Assembly (NCBI GenBank): GCA_009699765.1
Contig: WLNN01000023.1
Coordinates: 1-12,631 of the forward strand
Reading direction: 5' to 3'
From: Actinomycetota bacterium
Lineage (GTDB): Bacteria; Actinomycetota; Actinomycetes; Nanopelagicales; Nanopelagicaceae
Length of the DNA: 12,631 bases
Position numbers and translations under genes: made by a program. How positions within the stretch are numbered: the stretch's first letter is position 1; each line of letters opens with the position of its first letter. This document shows, one piece after another, positions 7,025 through 12,631 of this stretch. The notes beneath the pieces were generated by a model. The model was not told where the DNA came from, did not search any database, and saw only the letters and a list, made by a program, of their open reading frames with translations.

Positions 7025-7894
7025 ATGAGAGCACTTCTAGAATGGTTTAACGTACCCAGCACAGATCGCAAGCGTAGGGGCGTCTCACCCTGGACATATA
7101 TTTCGCTAAGTATCTTCGCCTTCCTCTCTGTATTTCCTCTTTATTGGTTGTTCGTTGTTGCCTCAAATAGCAATGAGGAGATCTCAAAGATTCCACCATC
7201 ATTGGTGCCAGGCAAGAATTTCCTTAAGCAACTTGCTGCAGTGAATGAGGCCGTGCCATTGGGCCGTGCCTTGATTAATACCACTCTAGTTTCGCTAGCT
7301 GTTGCTGTCTTCCAGGTTTTCTTCTGCACGATGGCGGGATATGCCTATGCAAAATTAGCTTTTCCTGGAAAGAAGTCATCCCTAGTTGTGATTATCGGAA
7401 CAATGATGTTGCCAGCACAGCTTGGAATCGTTGTTCTCTACTTAATGATGGCGAACTATTTGAATTGGATTAACGACTTCAAAGCACTCGTCGTCCCAGC
7501 CATGGTCGGTGCTTTCGGTGTTTTCTGGATGAGACAAATCATCGATGCACAAGTGCCAAATGAAATTATTGAAGCTGCAAAAATTGATGGTGGAAAGAAC
7601 TTCAGAATCTACCGAAGTGTTGTCGTTCCCATCATTATGCCAAGTGCACTTGTACTCGGACTCTTCTCGTTCTTAGGAACTTGGAATGACTTCTTATGGC
7701 CAAGTTTGGTACTTAATGATCCAAATCGATTTACTGTACAGGTCGCTGTAAACCAGTTAAATGGTACTTACACAATTGATTATGCACTTAAGATGTGTGG
7801 AGCATTTATGGCAACACTGCCGCTCCTAGTTCTCTTTATATTTGTTGGAAAACGTTTAGTAACAGGAATCATGGACGGGGCGGTAAAGGGATGA
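7025..7894 (+). CDS. ABC sugar transporter permease (MalG/CebG type)
   Basis: 289 residues, six predicted membrane segments (about 24-46, 84-108, 120-142, 153-170, 205-224, 258-276). The EAA loop is at about 179-206 (NEIIEAAKIDGG ... VVVPIIMP). It is the second half of the importer channel. The start codon follows the TAA of the first permease with no gap, and GGAGG at 7010-7014, inside the previous gene, serves as ribosome binding site. Its last four bases overlap the beta-glucosidase start (ATGA), so the transporter and the cytoplasmic enzyme are tightly coupled. No ATP-binding subunit is encoded next to it. Actinobacteria commonly share one MsiK-type ATPase among several such importers, which probably applies here. 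Confidence 0.93.
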   Translation: MRALLEWFNVPSTDRKRRGVSPWTYISLSIFAFLSVFPLYWLFVVASNSNEEISKIPPSLVPGKNFLKQLAAVNEAVPLGRALINTTLVSLAVAVFQVFFCTMAGYAYAKLAFPGKKSSLVVIIGTMMLPAQLGIVVLYLMMANYLNWINDFKALVVPAMVGAFGVFWMRQIIDAQVPNEIIEAAKIDGGKNFRIYRSVVVPIIMPSALVLGLFSFLGTWNDFLWPSLVLNDPNRFTVQVAVNQLNGTYTIDYALKMCGAFMATLPLLVLFIFVGKRLVTGIMDGAVKG

Positions 7895-9270
7895 AGCAGG
7901 GTTTTCTATGGGGAGTAGCTGCAGCTAGCTATCAGATCGAAGGCGCTGCCCATGAAGGAAATCGTGGACCAAGCATCTGGGATACCTTCTCTCATACACC
8001 TGGCAAAGTCCTTAATGGCGATACAGGTGATGTTGCTATCGATCACTATCACCGCATAGAGGAAGATGTGAAGTTGATGGTTGAACTCGGTGTCAATGTA
8101 TACCGATTTTCAATTGCATGGCCACGTTTGTTCCCACAGAATTCTCAATCAATAGAACAACAAGGTGTTGATTTCTATAACAAGTTGATTGACACACTTG
8201 TCGCTCACAACATCGAACCTGTTGCCACTCTTTATCACTGGGATCTTCCTCAATACCTCGAAGATAAGGGTGGTTGGGCATCTCGCGACATTGTTTATGC
8301 ATTTGAACACTACGCGAAGACTTGCACTGAACTTTTTGGTGACCGCGTTAATAAGTGGATCACACTTAATGAACCTTGGTGCACTTCATTCTTAGGCTAT
8401 TACCTAGGCATCCATGCGCCAGGAATTAAGAATGCTGCCTCTGCAGTTGCAGCAGCTCACCACACTGCTTTAGCTCATGCATACGGAACTCGTGCAATTA
8501 AGGCAGTTGCTCCAAATGCACAAGTTGGCATTACCGTTAATATGACAAACCTTCGTACAGATTCTGATGATCCAGAGACAAAACTCAATTGGCAACTAGT
8601 AGATGCAAACCAAAATCGCTGGTGGATTGATGCATTTACAAGCGGCAAGTACCCAGAAGTCTTGGTGAAGGAATACGGCGTACTGCTTTCACAGGTTTTC
8701 CAAGAAGGCGATGAGAAGCTTCTCAAAGTTGATAATGATTTCCTTGGCGTTAATTACTACTGCGATGGTTTTGTAGGCAAGGCTCGTATAACTGATCGCC
8801 CTATGAACGTACATAGCCCTTACCCAATTAACCGCACTGCCAATATGGATTTACCTGAAACCGAGTTTGTTTCGCGTACAGATTTCAACTGGCCGATTAC
8901 TCCTGAAGGTCTTGGCAATTTAGTTCTACGAATTAACCGTGACTGGTCAGAGATTAAATCAATTCTTATTACTGAAAACGGTGCTGCATTTAACGATGGC
9001 CCAAATGAGCATGGTGAAATCGAAGATCACCGCAGAGTCGATTACATTCACTCACATCTCGAGAGCCTTCGCCATGCAATTGATTTAGGCGCTCCAGTTG
9101 ATGGTTACTTTGCCTGGTCACTTTGGGATAACTACGAGTGGGCTGAAGGATATTCAAAGCGATTTGGAATCGTTTATGTAGATTTTGATACCCTCAAGCG
9201 CACTCCAAAGCTGAGTTTTAAGATGTATCAGAAATACATTGCGCAGACTCGTTTGGCGTTGAACTCCTAA
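7891..9270 (+). CDS. GH1 beta-glucosidase, cytoplasmic
   Basis: 459 residues, the usual GH1 length, with a single TIM-barrel domain. The classic N-terminus FLWGVAAASYQIEGA is at 5-19. The acid/base is E161 in TLNEPW, the nucleophile is E362 in ITENGAA, and glucose-subsite residues are visible: Q15, H116 in YHWDLP, N160 and the late WSLWDNYEWAEGY. There is no signal peptide, so it acts inside the cell, releasing glucose from imported beta-linked di- and oligosaccharides. Linkage preference (1,3 or 1,4) is not readable. The start at 7891 overlaps the permease stop by four bases. A longer frame from 7795 exists, but its extra 32 residues lie wholly within the permease gene and precede the conserved GH1 beginning, so I reject it. 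Ribosome binding is by a weak AAAGGG very close to the start, consistent with translational coupling. Confidence 0.95.
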   Translation: MKQGFLWGVAAASYQIEGAAHEGNRGPSIWDTFSHTPGKVLNGDTGDVAIDHYHRIEEDVKLMVELGVNVYRFSIAWPRLFPQNSQSIEQQGVDFYNKLIDTLVAHNIEPVATLYHWDLPQYLEDKGGWASRDIVYAFEHYAKTCTELFGDRVNKWITLNEPWCTSFLGYYLGIHAPGIKNAASAVAAAHHTALAHAYGTRAIKAVAPNAQVGITVNMTNLRTDSDDPETKLNWQLVDANQNRWWIDAFTSGKYPEVLVKEYGVLLSQVFQEGDEKLLKVDNDFLGVNYYCDGFVGKARITDRPMNVHSPYPINRTANMDLPETEFVSRTDFNWPITPEGLGNLVLRINRDWSEIKSILITENGAAFNDGPNEHGEIEDHRRVDYIHSHLESLRHAIDLGAPVDGYFAWSLWDNYEWAEGYSKRFGIVYVDFDTLKRTPKLSFKMYQKYIAQTRLALNS

Positions 9271-9287
9271 AGCCTTAGGGTGTCTAA

Positions 9288-10289
9288 ATGAAGTACACAA
9301 TTGAAGATATCGCGACTGCTGCAGGAGTCAGCAAAGCAACGGTTTCTCGTGTACTCAACGGCACTGCAACTGTCTCAGATGATGTAAAAAAGCGAGTTAA
9401 TGTTGCAGTCAAAAAATTTGATTACCAACCCAATATCAATGCGAGGCGTTTAGCCGGTGGATCTGGTGGATCGATTGCACTAGTACTTGAAGAATCAACT
9501 GAAGAATTCTTCGGCAACCCCTTCTGGCGTGCAGTCGTTGATGGATTTATTACAGAGGTAGCACGAAAGCACCAACACCCGGTTCTCTTCTTCCATTCAA
9601 AAGATGAGACTGACCGTGAGTTAGTAAATGTTTTAATGCGTGGTAATTATGACGCAGTAGCAATCTTTGGATGGCACCGAGATATCAAGATGTTAGAGCG
9701 TTACATACCTGAGAATATGCGCATCGTTTTTGGTGGACGCCAAGGAGAATCAGAGAGATTTACCTACGTAGGCGTGGACAATACCCTGGGTGCAGAGATG
9801 GCGACCACCCACCTTTTAGATCGTGGTTGCAAGAACATTCTTACAATAACTGGTGATCTCTCGGTTGAATCTGGACGTGAACGTTTAGTAGGATACAAGA
9901 ACGCTCTAGCCGCCGCAGGGATTCCGGTAAAAACACAAAATATTCTTGATGGAGATTACTCTCGAGATAGTGCACGTAAATCAATTGCAAAATTCCTTAC
10001 TAAGTCAGCAAGTTTCGATAGCATCTTTGCAGCCAACGATCTGATGGCCATGGCCGCCATTGAAGTACTTAATGAGAATGGGATCCGGGTGCCTGAAGAT
10101 GTGAAGGTGATTGGTTTTGACGGTATCGAGCAAGCAGCTACTTTTAAAACCCCACTTTCTACAATCGCACAGCCAAGTTACGAACTCGGTAATCGAGTTG
10201 CGGGACAATTGACGCTCCCACAGAGTGAAGGTTTGCAAAACATCGAACTTGCACTCGAGTTAATTGTTCGTAAATCCACTGCTAAGTAA
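9288..10289 (+). CDS. LacI-family transcriptional regulator, probable local repressor
   Basis: 333 residues, typical LacI/GalR layout. The helix-turn-helix is at 3-24 (TIEDIATAAGVSKATVSRVL), the hinge helix at about 49-58 (NINARRLAGG), and a periplasmic-binding-like effector and dimer domain covers about 62-330, with SIFAANDLMAM and VKVIGFDGIE as family landmarks. It probably binds the palindrome at 4689-4704 and lets go when it binds an oligosaccharide. Effector identity is unknown. ATG at 9288 follows the beta-glucosidase stop by 17 nt with a partial AGGG ribosome binding site. No separate operator is visible before this gene, so it should be co-expressed with, and autoregulated by, the importer operon. 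Pairing with the operator is inference from proximity and family. Confidence 0.93.
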   Translation: MKYTIEDIATAAGVSKATVSRVLNGTATVSDDVKKRVNVAVKKFDYQPNINARRLAGGSGGSIALVLEESTEEFFGNPFWRAVVDGFITEVARKHQHPVLFFHSKDETDRELVNVLMRGNYDAVAIFGWHRDIKMLERYIPENMRIVFGGRQGESERFTYVGVDNTLGAEMATTHLLDRGCKNILTITGDLSVESGRERLVGYKNALAAAGIPVKTQNILDGDYSRDSARKSIAKFLTKSASFDSIFAANDLMAMAAIEVLNENGIRVPEDVKVIGFDGIEQAATFKTPLSTIAQPSYELGNRVAGQLTLPQSEGLQNIELALELIVRKSTAK

Positions 10290-10315
10290 TTTTTAATCAC
10301 TATCAAGGGGCAGGT

Positions 10316-11092
10316 ATGGAATTAACACTCTTATGGTCTGAGGACTTTGAATCTCAACAATCACTTAATGAGAGCCATTGGAACTACGATCTCGGAGATG
10401 GAAGCGCGGCAGGAATTCCAGGATGGGGTAATCAAGAACGCGAGAACTACACAACAGATTCTTTTACCTTCTCTAGTGGGCTAGATATAACAGCTTCGCG
10501 TTATCTACCGGAACTTGCACCTGATGTTTACTATGGCAAAGCTGAGTGGAAGAGTGGAAAGATTCATACAGCTGGAAAAGTTTCATTTAAATTTGGTCGT
10601 ACAGAGATTCGCGCAAAGGCTCCGGTCGGCGGGGGAACATGGCCGGCAATTTGGATGCTCGGTGATTCACTCACAACTCTTGGTTGGCCATTATGTGGAG
10701 AGATAGATATTTTTGAAGGTGCGGGTAACCGCCCATTCCAACTATGCGGCACTCTTCATGGTCCTGGGTATTCAGGTGATGCAGGAGTCGGTGTTGCAAA
10801 GGAGATGCCTCAACATCTATCGGCAGATTTTCACACTTACAGCATTGATTGGTTGCCGGATCAGATCTCTTGGTCGGTTGATGGAGAGATTTACTCAACG
10901 CTTTATCGCGCCGATGTCGCACCAGGTGAAGCAATCTGGCCATTTAATGAAAACTTTTACCTCATTCTTAATCTGGCCATGGGGGGTTGGTTTGCCGGTG
11001 ATGTCGTCGATGGATTCGATTCAGCGACGTTTTCCATTAAATCAATCAAACACTTTGCTATTGATGGCGTAGGTGAAGTCCGCTTAAACTAA
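10316..11092 (+). CDS. GH16 beta-glucanase without signal peptide, predicted cytoplasmic
   Basis: 258 residues, a single GH16 domain starting almost at residue 1 (ELTLLWSEDFE). The catalytic motif GEIDIFE is complete: E129, D131, E134. PGWGNQERENY (35-45), GGGTWPAIWMLG (105-116), LHGPGY and YLILNLAMGG match the secreted GH16 in order, so the two are close paralogues. There is no signal peptide, and none was missed: the same frame has a TAA at 10283-10285 and no ATG, GTG or TTG before 10316. CAGGT and AAGGGG precede the start. It lies 26 nt after the regulator gene in the importer operon. Its place suggests it trims imported beta-glucan oligosaccharides into substrates for the GH1 enzyme. Export by an unknown route or a lost signal peptide are alternatives. 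Most GH16 glucanases are exported, so location is the odd feature. Confidence 0.93.
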   Translation: MELTLLWSEDFESQQSLNESHWNYDLGDGSAAGIPGWGNQERENYTTDSFTFSSGLDITASRYLPELAPDVYYGKAEWKSGKIHTAGKVSFKFGRTEIRAKAPVGGGTWPAIWMLGDSLTTLGWPLCGEIDIFEGAGNRPFQLCGTLHGPGYSGDAGVGVAKEMPQHLSADFHTYSIDWLPDQISWSVDGEIYSTLYRADVAPGEAIWPFNENFYLILNLAMGGWFAGDVVDGFDSATFSIKSIKHFAIDGVGEVRLN

Positions 11093-11096
11093 GTTT

Positions 11097-12563
11097 ATGA
11101 GCATGAATAACGAGAACGCAGAAGCATCTACCGAAGCGCCTGAGAAGAAGAAGCGCATCCACGATCAAGCTCCCTCCGAGCTCTTTGCAGAATTCATGCG
11201 CTCAGGCTGGTCGGCTTCCGACCTCGATGATCTGCAACCTCTCGAAGTTGTCACATATGCCTACGCTCGTCGCCAAGTTTTATCAGCAGCGTTTCCTGGA
11301 ATTCGCCTAGTACTCCCTGCTGGTGGTTACAAAGTTCGCGCTAATGACACGGATTACCAGTACCGACCACATTCAGCTTTTGCTTATTACAGTGGCGTGC
11401 AAGGTGCAGACTCAACAGCCGATGCTGTTCTTGTCATGGAGCCAACTGAAGGTGGTCACCTCACATATCTTTACATTCACCCACGTTCAACTCGTGATAC
11501 CGATGCTTTTTATCGTGACGCAAAATACGGCGAGCTTTGGGTTGGTCGTCGTTACACACTTGCCGAAGCAAAGGCTCGCTATCAAATAGATACACGTTTG
11601 GTAAATGACTTAGAAGGCTTCCTTAAAGAAGAACGTGAGACTCTCATAATTCGCGGTGAAGATGCAATGGTTGATGGCGCAGTCAAAAAGCATGACCGTG
11701 AAGAAGAATTTGTAACCTTTGTTTCTGAACAACGTCTCGTTAAAGATCCCTACGAAATTGCAGAGATGCAAAAGGCTGTTGATGCATCGGCGCTCGGATT
11801 TAATGATGTCATCTCCGTGATCCCAGCAGCTGTCGCAACTCCTCGTGGTGAGCGTGTACTTGAAGCAGCTTTCTATGGTCGCGCACGTGTACTTGGCAAT
11901 GATTTGGGATACAGCACAATTGTTGGAGCAGGCGCGCATGCCTGCGTATTGCACTGGATTCGTAACGATGGTGACGTTCATATGGGTGAGCTAGTTCTTG
12001 TTGATGCTGGTGTTGAAGTTGAATCTTTCTACACCGCAGATATCACTCGCACTCTGCCGGTCTCTGGAAAATTTACGCCTGCACAGCGTTCGCTCTACAT
12101 GCTTGTATATGAATCACAACTCGCTGGCTTTGCGGCGATCAAGCCTGGTGTGAAGTTCTCTGAAATTAACAAAGCCTGCCAAGAAGTTTTAGCTAGGGGC
12201 CTTGCAGATATGGGCGTTCTTACGGTTAGCGCTGAAGAATCATTAAAGCCTGAAATTGGCTTACATCGTCGCTGGACTTTGCATGGAGTAAGCCACCACT
12301 TAGGTCTTGATGTACACGATTGCGCACAAGCTCGTAAAGAGAATTACATGGATAAAGAACTTGAAGAAGGAATGGTTCTTACCGTCGAACCTGGCCTCTA
12401 TATCCAACCTGATGATGAACTTTTTGAACCCGAATACCGCGGAATTGGTATTCGAATTGAGGATGATGTTGTTGTCACCGCAGATGGTTGCCGTAATCTA
12501 AGCGAAGACATTCCTCGCCATCCAGATGAAATTGAAAAGTGGATGAAATCAATTCTTCGCTAG
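11097..12563 (+). CDS. pepP: Xaa-Pro aminopeptidase (aminopeptidase P, M24B)
   Basis: 488 residues. It removes the first residue from peptides with proline in second position, in the cytoplasm. An aminopeptidase-P N-terminal domain (about 30-190) precedes the pita-bread metallopeptidase domain. All five metal ligands are in place: D303 (VDAG), D315 (ADITRT), H400 (HGVSHHLGLDVHD), E431 (VEPG) and E455 (RIEDDV). Lengths between ligands match the bacterial PepP pattern. The first 22 residues are charged and low in complexity, and an alternative ATG two codons later (11103) is equally plausible, as no clear ribosome binding site is seen. The 4-nt gap to the GH16 gene suggests read-through, but it has no evident link to glucan use and may be a housekeeping gene that happens to follow. 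Confidence 0.92.
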   Translation: MSMNNENAEASTEAPEKKKRIHDQAPSELFAEFMRSGWSASDLDDLQPLEVVTYAYARRQVLSAAFPGIRLVLPAGGYKVRANDTDYQYRPHSAFAYYSGVQGADSTADAVLVMEPTEGGHLTYLYIHPRSTRDTDAFYRDAKYGELWVGRRYTLAEAKARYQIDTRLVNDLEGFLKEERETLIIRGEDAMVDGAVKKHDREEEFVTFVSEQRLVKDPYEIAEMQKAVDASALGFNDVISVIPAAVATPRGERVLEAAFYGRARVLGNDLGYSTIVGAGAHACVLHWIRNDGDVHMGELVLVDAGVEVESFYTADITRTLPVSGKFTPAQRSLYMLVYESQLAGFAAIKPGVKFSEINKACQEVLARGLADMGVLTVSAEESLKPEIGLHRRWTLHGVSHHLGLDVHDCAQARKENYMDKELEEGMVLTVEPGLYIQPDDELFEPEYRGIGIRIEDDVVVTADGCRNLSEDIPRHPDEIEKWMKSILR

Positions 12564-12631
12564 AGTTTAATCTTTTCAACTCTCTGCCCAGTAATTTTTG
12601 CTATGAGGTCAAAATCTTTATCATTGTGCAG
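12560..12631 (-). CDS. 3' end of a probable PIN-domain (VapC-like) protein
   Basis: Only the last 23 residues and the TAG stop are in the window. They read LHNDKDFDLIAK then ITGQRVEKIKL. The D-x-D-F-x-x-I-A pattern followed by a TG-x-x-V strand is characteristic of the C-terminus of PIN-domain ribonucleases of toxin-antitoxin modules, where an Asp here is part of the metal site. The stop codon overlaps that of the aminopeptidase by four bases in a convergent arrangement. The identification rests on a short fragment, so it is tentative. The rest of the gene and any antitoxin lie outside the window. Confidence 0.55.
   Translation of the reverse strand: MHNDKDFDLIAKITGQRVEKIKL

Noticed and set aside
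7795..7890. Longer N-terminus for the GH1 beta-glucosidase, 32 extra residues
   Set aside because: The extra part lies wholly inside the permease gene in another frame, is unlike GH1 N-termini, and the ATG at 7891 starts right before the conserved FLWGVA segment with an ATGA overlap.
10290..10315. Possible promoter or operator before the cytoplasmic GH16
   Set aside because: The gap is only 26 bases, holds no palindrome of the 4689-4704 type and is mostly ribosome binding region, so operon read-through is simpler.
11610..11981. Minus-strand open frame opposite the aminopeptidase
   Set aside because: It is antisense to a well-conserved metallopeptidase, with a cysteine-rich, low-coherence translation and no start signals.

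Overview
The window reads as one dense gene cluster for breaking down, importing and metabolising a beta-glucan, most likely a beta-1,3-glucan of the laminarin type. The host is probably an actinobacterium with a streamlined genome and moderate GC (judged by eye, not counted). The grounds are a Ceb/Mal-type ABC importer with no ATPase beside it, a LacI regulator with a CebR-like palindromic operator, frequent GTG/TTG starts, very short intergenic gaps, and secreted Ig-like proteins of actinobacterial style. A freshwater Nanopelagicales-like source would fit, but that is inference.

Left arm, minus strand, 4641 down to 1: a secreted GH16 beta-glucanase (3760-4641), a 495-residue secreted protein (2249-3736), a 570-residue secreted protein (497-2209), and the N-terminal part of a Pro/Thr-rich secreted protein (1-496, running off the window). 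Gaps are 23, 39 and 0 nt, so this looks like one operon for exported proteins. The two middle proteins have no function I recognise. They share a repeated beta-sandwich-like module carrying a Big-1-like T-D-A-N-G signature, and they are the least explained part of the locus.

Centre, 4642-4779: a divergent control region of 138 bp with a perfect 16-bp palindrome (4689-4704) of the LacI/CcpA operator class, able to control both arms. A second short inverted repeat lies just downstream of it.

Right arm, plus strand, 4780-11092: sugar-binding protein, two permeases, a cytoplasmic GH1 beta-glucosidase, a LacI-type regulator, and a second GH16 enzyme with no signal peptide. Several of these genes abut or overlap. 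An Xaa-Pro aminopeptidase (11097-12563) follows by 4 nt and is probably a housekeeping gene. At the right edge the 3' end of a minus-strand gene, probably a PIN-domain (VapC-like) protein, overlaps the aminopeptidase stop codon.

Proposed logic (inference): the exported GH16, possibly helped by the modular secreted proteins, cuts the polymer into oligosaccharides. The ABC importer takes them up, using an ATPase encoded elsewhere. The cytoplasmic GH16 shortens longer oligosaccharides, GH1 releases glucose, and the LacI protein senses an oligosaccharide and frees the shared operator. An import-then-digest route with a GH16 on each side of the membrane is the most distinctive feature. No gene-free stretch longer than 300 bases is present.
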